A program made the position numbers and the translations under genes. Of a stretch of DNA of 64,000 nt, positions 48,616 through 64,000 are shown one piece after another. Location: the NCBI GenBank assembly GCA_013398055.1, contig VZRS01004388.1, positions 722,085 through 786,084 of the forward strand, in the 5' to 3' direction. The notes under the pieces are model-generated. The model was not told the DNA's origin. It ran no database searches and worked only from the letters and a program-made list of their open reading frames with translations. Position 1 is the first letter of the stretch. Each line of letters starts with the position of its first letter. The stretch comes from Ifrita kowaldi. Lineage: Eukaryota; Chordata; Aves; Passeriformes; Cinclosomatidae.

Positions 48616-50494
48616 CCCACTGAAGGCACAGCAAAGAGAGTGCGGGCAGGGGAACAGGTCTTGGCCAGGTTCCCATGGGAATGCTTCCCACATCCTTGCC
48701 TTGCTGTAAGTGGAGTACCTGCAGCTCTGGTGGCACTCTCTGGGTGGATGTAGGACTAAGGAGGAGCCCTGGGATAGGGGACACCTGTTCTCATGATGGG
48801 AAGTTGAAGCATTTACCCAAAGCAGCTTCAACCGTTGTCACTACAAAGGATTCTCCTTGGGTTTTTGAGCAGCCAAGCAGGGGAAACCAGCCTGGGATCC
48901 ATCACTCCTGCAGCATCCTGTGAAAGGCAGATGCTGCTTGGTGCAGCCCCGAGATGATTTTTGCTGGAGCATCCCATTGTGGTGACCACTGTGCTGCTGC
49001 TGCAAGGAAAACCTTCCACAGGAAGTACATGGTTCTGCTCAGTGCTGGATTTATTCTGGAACAGCTTTAATAGGGCACCACTGCCCTTCCATTTTCTTCC
49101 AAGAAATACTCAGAATTTCCCAGCCTGATGCACGGATGCTCTGCTCTCCAAGTAGCCATTGCCTGTAATTTTGACCACTGTCTTTCTTGCACCTACATAG
49201 AAGTCATTTGTGCAGTTAAAACAACTTAAATGGGAACACGAGGGGTCATTTTAACACCTGCTTGCATAGATGGAGGTGGGAAGGGTGTGGCTAACCTGGC
49301 AAGGGGAAGGCTGACCTCTTATCTGGAGCACAGGGCTGAGAACTTCCTGCTCTGCTCCTCGTGTCTCAGATGGAGAGGAGCAAACCACCTCCCCTCAACT
49401 GTGTCCAGCACAGGTAGAGCAGTGTTTATAGTGTCCCCAATTAACTAGAGCACGTCTACACGTTGATTAGCTCTTTGTGCCAAGTTATTCTATTTATAAC
49501 CTTTATTACATCCCTCTGTCAACAGGACATCTCCCCATCACTGCTGCCTGGGGGGTGAGGGCAAAGGTGTCTGGATGGATGAGAAAATGGGAGCCAAGAT
49601 GGCTCAGCTCAGTGCTAGGGCTGCATTTCTGCCACAGAGATGCTGTGTAACCTTGGAGAATAATAACAGCAACAGAAAATAATAAGCCTTTCACACAGGG
49701 AAGTTATGAAAAATTGAGCTGCTTCTGAAAGAAATAAGTAGAGAGTAGCTCGAAGGAGAGTTAAAGCAGTCAGCCCAGCTGTGGCACAGCCCCATAAGCC
49801 CCAAGCTTCCAGCATATTCTTCCAGCGTTTCTTCAGTGCCTCTAAAGCATCCTTTCAGCCCATTCCATCTCTGCAGCTGGAGCCAGCCTCACACACACAC
49901 TCAAATATCCTGGGAGGGAGCATCCCTGCAATCCAGGCAGCAGCTCCAGCACAGCTGCTCACGCCAGGTTTGCAGCCCGGCGCTGCGAACGCTGCAGCTT
50001 CATGGGGGCATCATTGGCTGTTGGGGAGGAGAGAAAATCATCTTCTCCCTTCTCATTTCTGACTGCCTGAAGTGAGGTCTGGAGACTGAACATCTGCTTA
50101 ATGTGCCAGTCAGGCAGGGACACGCTCCCCTCGTTTATTGCAGAGCCATGGTCGGTCGCAGAAAGCCGAGTTTCTGTGTATAGCCTGGAGACACACACAT
50201 GGCCCTGGCTTCCCAGCTGGAGCCACAGCAGGGTGGGAGAAGGAAAGCAGCAGAAAGAAAAATGGGGCTGCAAACTAGAGCAGAACACCCACAGAATGTC
50301 TGAAACCATCCAGCAGTGTAGGTCCTCCAATGGCACCTGCAGAGATGGGGTGGCTGCTGCCTGTCCCAGCTGGGGTTAAGCCTCTGCCTTCTGAAATCCA
50401 AGCCTGGCATCAGAGGTGTGGGGGGATTCATGGATTGCAGTGGAAATACAGGAGCAGACAGCACAGCCCAGTTCATTCAGCAGGGCAGAGTGAT

Positions 50495-50850
50495 AAACAG
50501 AGAGCAAATGGCCCATTGCATGCTAATTTCCCACGAGGATCAATTAACTGTAGTTAAAATATATATTTTTAATGTCATAATCTTCAACTGTCACTGGCTG
50601 ACTGCAGTCACGAAGTGGAGCCAAAATCCTCAGTCAAAGATGTTGGTTCCTCATTAAAAAACCCCACGTTTTGGCTGCCAATATCAGCACCAGGCAGCCC
50701 TGCACCCAACAGAGACACAGGAACCAGCACAGGGGACACCAAGAACAAGCCTAATGCCAAAAGAGTGTTATGACATTTTATTAAATAAAATATGCTTATT
50801 TAGCCACCTCTAAATAAGGTGGGCGTATTTCCCACTGTTTGAATCTGTTC
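50495..50850. promoter_or_regulatory. AT-rich island with inverted CACCT motif
   Basis: Contains ATGCTAAT, CAATTAACTGTAGTTAAAAT, TTTTATTAAATAAAATATGC and a hairpin-like pair CCACCT / AGGTGG (50,804-50,822) around CTAAATA. CACCT pairs are ZEB/Snail-type sites and CTAAATAA resembles MEF2 or CArG sequences. Regulatory function is inference. Confidence 0.25.
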
Positions 50851-52469
50851 AGCTATGGAACAGCATCATTATCAACATCTAGGCGAGCATTTAAAGCAGC
50901 AGGGAGCTCAGCAATGTTGCTGAAAGCTGGTTTCCATCAGCAGAAATGCACTCTTCTCTGAGCTTCCCAGGAGAGGCCTGAATGGTCCCACCTGAATTCC
51001 TGCTGTGCCAACAGTGGAGCATCAATCCCAGCTTTCAGAGGAGCTGCAATAGGAGGAGGGTGCATTTCAGGAGCTAAACCCCTCATCTCTGGGGTACATC
51101 TCACCTAGTGGTTGGTGGCCCTTTGGAGTGTGTTGCAAACAGTTACAGTTGTCCCAGCCACGCTGCAAAGGCATAAAAACAGCAACCTCATTTTTAGGAG
51201 AGAAAACAAAAATCCAGAAGTGATGTAATTTGCCCAAAAGAGATGAGGAAGTCATTCTCAGGGCAAGGCTGGGAAGGGAAATCCCTGGGATCGTGGAGAG
51301 AACTTGGGTGTCTGTATCCCCAGTGCTGACTGCATCCCAGGGAAGCTCTTCCCAGTGTTCATTTTTTGCTTGTTTGTGTCTCCATCACACTTTTGCTCCA
51401 CCCTGTGCTTTGTTGTACTGGGTCCTGAGTTTATTTGATACGGAAACACTTCCAGCATGCTCTTCCTCAGCCTGTGAAGCACTGGTCACAATTTTGGCAT
51501 TGTATACGTACCAGTGGGTAAAGGCTTGGTTAATTTTATTTTGACTGTCTCCACCCCAGAGCTATAGCTCAATATCTTACTGAGTTTTACTCAGGAGCTG
51601 GAGTTTGGCACCTTGGTCCAGCAGCTCCCTGCACTCACAGGATGCAGCAATAGGTACTCTGTGAATGCCCACATTACCGGGATAAAAGCAGCTGCAACTC
51701 AGGACCAACATATCACAATTAGGCCAGCTGCAGAAGTGATTAGTACCAGGCTGCATCCTGAGGATGACAGTAGCACCATGGTGCTAAATAAAAGCGGTTC
51801 CATGTGGTGCCAGTCAGCTCACAGTGGACCTTGTCTGCCACCTGTTTACTTTGCTTAAAAGTGAGCTGCAGACAGTGGAGCCATCTTCACCCATCCCGCA
51901 GCAAAGCCCACAACCCCACAGGTTTGCTGTCATGAGGGGAAAGAAACCACAGCTTTGTGTGACCCCAAATCCAGCCAGGAGCCAACTGGACACTTGCTCT
52001 GCCACTGGCTTTACTGCATCCCATTTCTCATCTATCTCTCTCACACACCATCTCTGCAAGCCAGAGGCTGAGGCAAACACCTTGATTCTGAGCTACTCTG
52101 CAGAGCACGTGCTGGAAAGCCAGTAGGATGGAAGACTGTTGGAGAAACAAAATTAATTTTCTCATATTTGATGAAAGAAACCCAAGAAAGAAAGAACCCA
52201 AGTTCATCATTGGAACTGTGCTGCATTTGCCTCGAGACTGGCTGTCGGAGGAGGTGAGGAGAGGGCAGGACAGAGCAGGTACATACACAGGAGGAAGAGA
52301 AATCACTGCTCTCCACGTTCCACCTCTTCACAGCCTCAAAGAAAGTGCCTGGGCTGGCCCCTGGTGGCTGTAGCCCGGGTGATAAACGTGAGCTCCACAG
52401 TTTGGTCGGTGCCATTTTAGCACTGTACATCAGTAAAAATCTTTCTTCTTTCTGAAGAATCCATGCAAC

Positions 52470-52860
52470 TTTTGCCACTTTAAAAAAAAATACAGAAAAG
52501 GCAATATTAACAAGTAAACGTGGGGCAACCTACCTTTAACAGCTCTATAAAAAAAAGAGATTATAGATATAGAGAGTTATATACATAAAGCTAGCAGCAA
52601 CCTTCCATCATAATACTCCATTCCTCTCTCCTTGTGACGCTGGTATGAGATTGAGGAAATTTTTAAAAATATGGCTAGATATATAATTATCATAAATATA
52701 TTATAATTTAAACATTAAAAAAGCATCTGCCTAACCTCACATGCTTAAGTAATAATATATTATTATTATACATTTTAGTACGCACATCTATAATTACATA
52801 TCATTCACGATAATGTATTTACAACAAATATACATATGTATAACACTGGTTTTTTAATGG
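52470..52860. other. Very AT-rich island of unknown role
   Basis: Roughly 400 bp of strongly AT-rich sequence (AATAATATATTATTATTATA, CATAAATATATTATAATTTA) lies abruptly between GC-rich flanks that have ordinary composition. There is no recognisable repeat family and no coding potential. It could be a 3' UTR relic, a matrix-attachment type sequence or a conserved non-coding element; I cannot tell which. Confidence 0.5.
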
Positions 52861-53274
52861 GTGGGTGCAGTGGCAGGAGAGGGAGCCTTTGCATGGGGCA
52901 GACCCTCTGCTCCCTTCAGACAGGGAACGTGGTGGTACTCCTACTTTACAGCGAGCAGGGCTACGGATGTGCAGGGGAGAGAAGCAGCTTTATGGCAAGG
53001 ATGGAATTATGCCTCTCTGGTTTGCAGACAAAGCACACAAGTCACAGTGACACAGAGTTTGAGCAACCCAGGTTTCCCTGTACTGGGGACAGAGGCTCAC
53101 TGTGTTCCTTCCATGCTGGGAGCACATTCCCTGCCTGCACAACAGCGGGGCAGCAGGAAGGCCAGGGCAGCCTCAGGAGCAACGTGCCAAGGCCAACAGC
53201 ATCCTGGTGTTAGCACTGCATCTTACAGGATCTCTGAGGTTCAGGTAAGGCAGAGCAGGGGGACAATTCAGTGC

Positions 53275-53292
53275 CAGCAGCAGCAGCAGCAG
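53275..53292. repeat. (CAG)6 short repeat
   Basis: Six CAG units in intergenic DNA, followed by AGCCAGAGCAG. Not part of a recognised coding exon. Confidence 0.9.
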
Positions 53293-56200
53293 AGCCAGAG
53301 CAGCTCCCTCTCGGCATGGCAGGAGCAGATGTGTTTCTATGGAGCTGTTATGCCCCGGCTCTGCGATGCTCCTGGGTGCACTATAACCCCTGTGTGCACC
53401 CACGGCCAGGGCTTTCACATTACAGAGTGGCTGCTGCACGGTGTGCTCTTCCAGCAATATCCAGAATGGCTTTAAAGTAGGCTGTGTGCTGTTGTGAACT
53501 TGAATGCTACTCTATTAGTGTTCATTAATTTATTGAATAAACACCAGCGAGGTTAGATGCTGTCTGTGGCTTTGGCTTCTCTTTTCCTCAGCATTCAAAG
53601 CAATTACTTTCATGAAAGCAAATGGTCCATTTAGCTGGAGAACCTATAAGGCAGAAATGAGATCAGATTCCTGAACAGATGTGCCCTCCTCTAGAGGGAT
53701 TCGGTGACTGCGAGGCTTCAAGCTGACACCAGGCTGAAAACATCTCTTAACTCCACTACGTTTGAGCTGCACAGCAGAGCTGGAGGTTTTATCAAAGAGC
53801 CAGTTCCACTCTTCAAAACCCTTCAAAAAAGGGCAAGTACCATAATTTTAAAGCATTCATGTCCCAGGGAAGGGGAGGGAGGGAGGAAGGATTTATTTCT
53901 CTTGGGGATGGCATCACCATAAAAGCCCCTAACCCCACTCCACTAAATGAGTCCCTCTTCCTCAACAATGCAAAGAAAAACGCATTTGCTCGTTTTTTGC
54001 ACACACAGACCTGAAGAGGGGGCTGGAGGGAGCCCACAGCTACTGCCTGTCCACACATTGTGTAACGCTTTCCCTCGGCTGGTGCTGTGTTGCCTCAGGA
54101 AACACCTGAGCTCCCCACCCAGTTCAGTTCCAGTCCAGTCAGGAGCAAGTCACAACTCCCTTGTGTCAGTTCAGCGACTGCTCCGAGAGTCAGCGGCAAA
54201 CCAGGGCTCAGGTCATGCCCTGGGAACAGGGCAAAACCCTCCCGGAACAACGGACCTCAACCATGCCAGGAAGACCGTGCATCCATCCACAGCAGGATCC
54301 CTCAAACCAACACCTGGGACTGCTGCTGTTGTTCACATCTGCCTGGTGCACACCCTGTCCTACAGGGAGAGCAGTGCTGGCATCAGCCTGGCACCCCCGT
54401 GCTCCAAACACTGCCCAGGACGTGCTAAAGAAGTCTCCCCTCCTCTGAGCATCTTCCCCTGCCCACGCCCTCAGCCCCAGCGCGGTGCAGATGGCAGGAG
54501 GCACAAAGGAAAAGCCATCAACGACAGCCCCTCTGGGCAAAGCACGTCAGCAAGGCAGCACACGGAGCTTGTGCCGCTCCTGCCAGCTCCCTGCCCTGCT
54601 CCACAGCCAAGCCAAAGCCCGAGGTCCCAGGGATCCGCACGCCCGAGTCTGGCAGCTCTCCCGCGCCCCGAATTAGCCGGCACCGAGGCCGCTTGAAGCG
54701 GCTCCAGCCTTCAGCTGTAGGGACACGCAGCCCCTCAGCGGTAACCGGTCCTGGGGCCGCTTCCAGCTGGGACGCCCATCCTGCCATCCCCGATTCGTGC
54801 TCGCGCTCCTCACGGCCGGCATCCGTGCCCATGTGTTCACCTGGCAGCATTCCCAGCCACGGGCTGCCTGACAGGGCCTCAGCTGCCAGGTACCGATGCA
54901 CTGAGAGAGGGAGGCCTGAGCAGGACTGTGAATAGTGTTCCTTCAGCCTTCCTGCTCCTCCAGCACACGGAAAAGAAAGGAACGTCTCTCACCTGATGAT
55001 GACTGCAGTGGTGTCTCAGCCTCTCCTCAAAGCAGTCTCAAGACGAAGGCAGAAGGGGGGATATACCCCTCACCAACTGAACAGATGCTGAGGAAAACTA
55101 AAGTAGCTGAAATCACACAATCTCTTGCAAATCGAGGTTGGCAGGAGTAGAGATCAACTGTTCAGGAGCAAAGAGCGATAGGGGCAAACCCAAGGGTCGA
55201 CATTTATCACCGAGGCACGTGGGATTAGCTCTCACTCTGGGATCTATAGGCCACAGACATTTTCCAGCTGGGTTGTGCTTGGGATGCTTCCATGAAACAG
55301 CACGTTCATGAACACAGAGAGGTGGTGAGGGCAGCTCCTCTCAAGGGAGTGGGGTGAGAATGCTCAGTCCTGACACCATCAGGAGACACAAGTGGTTTCC
55401 AGAGCTGTAGGGATTTATTTTTTTCTTTTTCNAAATCTTTGTGACATCACAGGAGCTTTCAGTAACATAAAGCACCCCTGCTGCTAGAGGCCCTGCTGTG
55501 TGTAATAGCCTGCCTGCAGAAGGAGATGAGGGGGATGCTGCTGGCAGGGGACAATACAGCAGAGAATGTGAGCACACGTCTCAAACCACACGTAAGCCTA
55601 CAAATGTGTTCTCAAGAGAGATGGACAGAAAATCCAGGCTTATTTCCCACTGAAGAGCAGCTATGACATTGACTTGGAGAGCACACACCCCCCTGCCTTT
55701 GACCCCAATGTGGTCTTTTGTGGGATTTTATCCCAGTGTCCTGATCTTTGGTGTTACTGCTGCAGAGGGACAGTAAGGATGACCATCAAGGAAAAAGCAG
55801 AAAGCTTCAGCCTAGGTGTGCTGCAACTGAGAGCATTCCTGAGCCTAGGCATTTTGCAGCCATTTCTCAGAATTAGACAATACTCTTCATTTAAAATAAA
55901 TAATTTCTTGTGTATTTATTTAGTTGTGATCATGTGACAGCTAATATTCCCAGGAAGGCAATCAAAAAGGCAGCTAACATTAAGATCAGCCTATGCAAGT
56001 CCTAACAATCCCTTTTTAACACTACTATTGACAGATGTAAAGCTTTTTACACACTGAGCTATTTTTTGGACATTGTGTTACCAAGGTCAAAAGATCAAAG
56101 CCTCCTCATGGATTAAAAGAAAAAAATACATAAACAGTGGCTTTTTGTTCAGCAAAATACTTGTCTGTTTTGAGGCCAACCTGCCACAAACATGTCAGCA

Positions 56201-56509
56201 ACATCCACTTAGTGCAAGAACATCTCATCACTGAGGATGATTCATTATACATGTGAGCAAGACACAAGTAAAATCTGAGCAAACAGTTCCCCAATATCCT
56301 CCTAATCTGGACCAGGGGAAAAAAAGAACTCAACAACTATCCTGACACTAGAATTCCTCCTCTTCATTCCAGCCTTTGAAACCAAGTTATACGAAAATTG
56401 TTATTAAGTTCTTACTCCTGTGAAGGCCAAGAAAAGTCATGTGTTTGTTTGCCAGAGTAAGAAATAAAATTGCAGTGAACACAATATTTGACCAGAACAT
56501 TGCCTGCAC

Positions 56510-56515
56510 TTTATT
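56510..56515 (-). terminator. Possible distal poly(A) signal on minus strand
   Basis: TTTATT on the plus strand reads AATAAA on the minus strand, in the context TTTAATAAAGTGCAGGC. It could end an extended H3-3A 3' UTR or an independent minus-strand transcript. No other evidence of transcription is visible. Confidence 0.2.
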
Positions 56516-59500
56516 AAACCATGAAATTTAAAATTAAGCTCCAGATGATACGTGGAAGTAACCCATCAGAGTGTCCCAAGGGAGGCAGGTGTGGCAGGAA
56601 AAGCTGGTATTGGAATGGTAGCACAGGCATGAGTTTGGATTAAGTGTGCTGTGAGACTGAACCTAAACTGTGCACTGCAAGGGAAATTGGGTGCTCCTCT
56701 CCTCCTACCTGCTCCACAGCAAGCAGATATGCAGAGTCCAATTCTGCCTGATTGACCAAAAACAGTGGCACATGGAGTATGGATGTGAGTGAGACTCACT
56801 GGTTTCAGTCATATCTAAAACTGGAATCTGGTCCCTGGATTAGGATCACCTAATAGCTACTGCCAGGTGGGATAAAGGGCTGGAGGAACACGGCCCAGAG
56901 ATGTAACACTAAAACACAGGTACACTAATATTAGTTACTTTATATTCAGCAAGTTGCTTTTCTAAATAAAATCTGAAATGCTGGGTTTAAGCTCCATGTT
57001 AGCCAAGCTCTCAAGAACTGCCAGTTGAATTTGATAAAGCCACACAAGAGGGACTGATCTTGTGTCTGAAATTATTTCCCACTACATTAATTTTTGGCTC
57101 TGGTAAGCAGGTTGGGGTTTTGTGTTGCTAATTCAAAGCAACCAACTTAAAATAACGGTTTGTACTTACTCTGGAGGAAATGGCAGATAAATACAGCTGT
57201 TAACATACAAATATAAAACAGATCTAAAACCCAGCTTATCACATACGTATTATAAAGGACTTCACCAAAACAATTCAGAAATTGAGCTGTGGACATACAA
57301 CAAACAATGTCTTAAAGAGCTGTTCAACTTCTGAATAAGCCTGTTACTAACAAGGAGCCACTTCACATCCACCCCTACACTCAGTACAGTTAAAACTGCT
57401 CCCCAGAAGTACATCCACAGGACCACAACTTGTTTCTAGTATTCAAAATCTCAGCTGTGCCTGAATTGACCAGGAAACAGCAATTGGTATGGGGGGGAAA
57501 AAGAGATAAACTATTTTTCCTCTTGTTTTGGCATTGATACAGACAGCTAATCACTAACAGGATCCATGGGGCACCTCTAGGACCACAACTTTCAAAAAGG
57601 CCAAGTTTATCCCTAAGCTGCAGGTATAGCACTGCACATAAATGTTGTCATCTGCTCAGGTTCCTGATCCCCTCATTTTCCCTTAGGATTTCCTCTGCCT
57701 TGAACAGTTTAACTGCATTGTCAAGAAAACTGGGATATTCCTCACCCCAATTCTCTCAAAGAGAAAGAATTCACTACTCCATGTGAGAACCAAAATCTCT
57801 AGATTCGGTTTCCTAATATACCTAAGAAAGAAAAAAAAAATTAACTTCCTTATCAATACTTCAATTCCACATTATTAAGCAAAAAACACCCAAATCAACC
57901 CAGCCTAATTACATTTTTGTGTAGGTGCTTGCAGTACTGTTGACTGATATGTGAAGCAGAATTCTGAAGTACAGGACAAAACAAGTAGTTAATTATATTG
58001 AAATGCACTGATAGCAAGTTTAACAGGATTGTTATCAAGTAGACAGAAGTGACATCTTAAGTCAGTTAAGTCTCAGTTGCTCACCTTTTATATTTCTGTT
58101 GTTCTGGATGATCCAAGACAGGTCTTCCTAAATTTACAGTTGATAGCTATGAACTGCTTGGCATCAAAAGGATGTGATCACATTTTGTCTAGCATTAGTC
58201 TTGCCTGTGACAAGCTACTCCATTTAAACAGACTTTACTTTGCACAACCCTGGCAGACAGCATTCATTACCAAAGCCGAGCAAGTTATGAATAATGTGAT
58301 TTATTCTGTAATTTTTGGCTCTCTGTTCAAGATACCAAAGCAGATAATATATCTCTATTAATCCTCTTTGGAAATCTTCAGACAAACTCACTCGTGTTTA
58401 GAGCTCACTCAAAACCTCTTGAAAGAAGTTAGCAGCAAATGAGCTCTGCAGGAGCCTTAGCATGGAGGTGAAATCTGTTCACCGCCTACGTATTTTCTGT
58501 GCAACTCATTTCATTATCTGCAAGAGCTATCAAGAACTACAGCACATAACTCGTTTCCAGACTGGTCTGCCAGAACCCTTAAATTTCAGGGGGAAAAATT
58601 AAAACCAAGTTTTCACAGGACGTAATTTCAGCAGTAAATTTCTCCATGTGAACTTTCATCAGCAATTGCGGGAGTATATAAAAACCCAGTAAGTTTTAAA
58701 TGTGTGATCCTGCCCAAGTACTGTTTCTGTGAAGAATTGTAACAAAAATGGTACAAAAGTGTCTTTTAGATTGGAGTGTACAAACTGAAACTAATCACAA
58801 GTGGACTAAGCTCTCAAAAATGCTAGAGGGTGTGACTGAAACAGAAAGGTAGTCAACCAAAAAGGGAACAGCTACAAACCAAGAAACTAACAGCACGAAA
58901 AAGGGTAAAAAAAAACACAACAAAAAACGCCCAAGAGAAATAAAACCCCCAAACAGAAAAACCCAAACCACTACACTCCACCACTTATACCATACTAAAA
59001 ACCCATGAAAATCAGAAACGCCTCCAAATTCAGTACTAAATCAAGTAAGAAAGGTATTGAAATGACAACAAATTGCTGCTTCTTAGCACTGTAGCTCAGA
59101 GAGCTCAGTTCAGCTCCAGACTCTCCCTGGTACTATACTCACCAAATCTGCTTTCCTGTGGAGCAGACAAATTTTAAAGAACCCCACATATACACTACTT
59201 CAGCCAAGTCAGTATCCCCAGTGTTTCCTAGATCTGCTCCAAGGAATTAGGCCATGCATTGAAGAGAAAAAGGGGAGGGAAAGCTGATCACTTTTTAATC
59301 AGTATAACCCGAGTGCAATATTTAAAAATCAAGACTAAGAACAGGCATCATTTAATGTATTTTAATAGCAAACTTACAGGAACAGCACAGAAGACAGACA
59401 ACATTAAAAACATGTACTTGCATGTAGGACAACTCAGTTAGAAAAGTATAGTGAATGGATGGAATCTACTGTATGATAAAAATGCTACAAACACCATTTA

Positions 59501-59554
59501 GTTGCCATTGATAAGAAATTTACTTGTTTAAAAAAATCCAAATGCTGGCATTGT

Positions 59555-59869
59555 CCAGAAAAATTTGACAGGTTTATTTATAATTTTTTTTATAAAGTTG
59601 TTTTGGTGAAGAAGTTTCAGCGATTCATTTTTTTTATTTTTTTGACCACATTGATTGTTTTGATGTCCCCTTGTTCATATTAAAAATCCACACACAAATG
59701 AAAATGGAAAGAAAACTTGCCAATACCCAATTCTGTCCCCTATTTTTCCACTTGCAACCATATACTTAAGGTACCTTTTAACCCCATGGAAAAAATATCT
59801 AACGTTCATTACTACCAATAACAGGAAGAAGATTTTGCTTCGAGAATGACAAACCCATCGTGGTGAGGT
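59555..59869 (-). other. H3-3A: H3-3A 3' UTR (minimum extent)
   Basis: T/A-rich sequence between the stop codon and the first plausible AATAAA on the minus strand. The extent is an inference; longer forms ending near 56.5 kb are possible. Confidence 0.55.
59573..59578 (-). terminator. Candidate H3-3A poly(A) signal
   Basis: TTTATT on the plus strand is AATAAA on the minus strand, about 290 bases past the H3-3A stop. Replacement histone mRNAs are polyadenylated. I see no histone-type 3' stem-loop in the 100 bases after the stop codon. Confidence 0.55.
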
Positions 59870-63381
<3,512 letters not shown>

Positions 63382-63712
63382 TCACAGAACGGGTCAGGTT
63401 GGAAAGAACCACAGTGGGTCACCTGGCCCAACCTCCCTGCTCAAGCAGGGTCATCCCAGAGCTGGTTTCTTAGGATTGTGTCCAGATGGCTTTTGGATAT
63501 CTCCAAGGAAGGAGACTCCACAACCACTCTGGGCAATCTGTTGCAATGCTCAGTCACCTTCACAGTAAAGTTCTTCCTCATGTTCAGGTGGAATTTCCTG
63601 TGCATCAGTTTCTGCCCATTGCCTCTTGTCCTGTTGCTTGGCACCACTGAGAAGAGCCTGGCTCCATCCTCTTCAGACTCCTCAATACATTAATAAATCC
63701 TCTCTCGGACTT
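63382..63712 (-). mobile_element. CR1 LINE, 5'-truncated 3' tail
   Basis: The plus strand starts TCACAGAACGGGTCAGGTTG with GGAAAGAACC. The minus strand encodes CR1 ORF2 C-terminal pieces such as FHLNMRKNFTVKVTEHCNRL and PRVVVESPSLEISKSHLD. It belongs to the same 'CAAGCAGGGTCA' type as the copy at 17.9 kb. It lies in the presumed H3-3A intron 2 in the gene's sense direction. Confidence 0.94.
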
Positions 63713-63819
63713 TTAGATTAAATTCCCTATTCGAAACCCACTTTTTCCCGATCCACGTTTTCCCCAAGGAATACCTACACCTAGCCCAAAGCCATCCTCC
63801 AAGCTGAACCACGGAGGCT

Positions 63820-64000
63820 GCACGGAGCCAGGACTGGAAAGGGTCAGGACTCGGGGGCTGTGTGACAGCTCTGCCGCCGACTCCGCTCCGGCTCGGGTGC
63901 CCCAAGGCCGGCTTTCGGGACGGGCGATGCGGGAGCCCCGGCGCATCCGCGGGTGCGCGGCTCCCTCTCGCGGCGGCTCCGCGCCCTGCAGGGCCCCGCG
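63820..64000. promoter_or_regulatory. CpG-rich sequence at right edge
   Basis: CpG density rises abruptly (GGGACGGGCGATGCGGGAGC, TCTCGCGGCGGCTCCGCGCC) to the end of the window. It is probably the edge of a CpG island, possibly the H3-3A promoter or 5' exon region, but no exon can be identified. Confidence 0.4.

Larger units (their letters stand above)
48616..59554. other. Intergenic block between convergent genes, right part
   Basis: No exon of a known gene is recognised. GC-rich sequence with meaningless long frames continues to about 55 kb (for example 53,947-54,696), then composition becomes AT-rich towards H3-3A. It includes a short CAG run, an AT-rich island near 52.5-52.9 kb and a possible minus-strand poly(A) signal near 56.5 kb, listed separately. 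A single undetermined base lies at 55,432. Confidence 0.6.

Noticed and set aside
53947..54696. A 249-codon open frame on the plus strand
   Set aside because: Pro/Ser/Arg-rich chance frame in GC-rich DNA with equally long overlapping frames on both strands and no recognisable domain.

Overview
This is vertebrate nuclear DNA, most likely from a bird. The genes are split into short exons with GT-AG introns. Every recognisable interspersed repeat is a 5'-truncated CR1 LINE with a typical avian CR1 tail, and intergenic distances are short for a vertebrate. I see no bacterial-style operons, CRISPR array, intact mobile element or RNA gene.

Layout. Positions 1-17,878 hold no gene that I can support, only one CR1 tail and simple-sequence tracts. 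Positions 18,290-18,860 are a CpG-rich island interrupted by a 116-base run of N (18,329-18,444) and flanked by two CR1 copies pointing away from it. This is the best candidate for the ACBD3 promoter and first exon, but the first coding exon is not visible. Positions 25,382-33,734 (+) carry seven coding exons of ACBD3 (GCP60, the Golgi acyl-CoA-binding-domain protein). They encode 435 residues and the stop, followed by a 3' UTR of about 1.9 kb. Positions 35,640-59,550 are an intergenic block, noticeably GC-rich from about 36 to 55 kb, with one CR1 copy, some simple repeats and a few AT-rich islands dense in TAAT/ATTA motifs that could be regulatory. Positions 59,870-62,697 (-) carry the last two coding exons of the replacement histone H3.3 gene. 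Because it lies next to ACBD3 and converges with it, this is H3-3A (H3F3A) rather than H3-3B. Its N-terminal coding exon lies beyond the right edge.

The two genes are tail-to-tail, the arrangement known for ACBD3 and H3-3A in human. They do not act in one pathway: ACBD3 is a Golgi scaffold (acyl-CoA, PI4KB and giantin partners) and H3.3 is a chromatin component. I did not find an undescribed biological system. The observations most worth a second look are a very sharp rise in third-position GC confined to the Gln-rich ACBD3 exon, a promoter-like cluster (two CCAAT boxes and a GC box) inside H3-3A intron 3 right beside its exon 3, the missing ACBD3 first exon at the gap, and several TAAT-rich islands in the shared 3' intergenic space.
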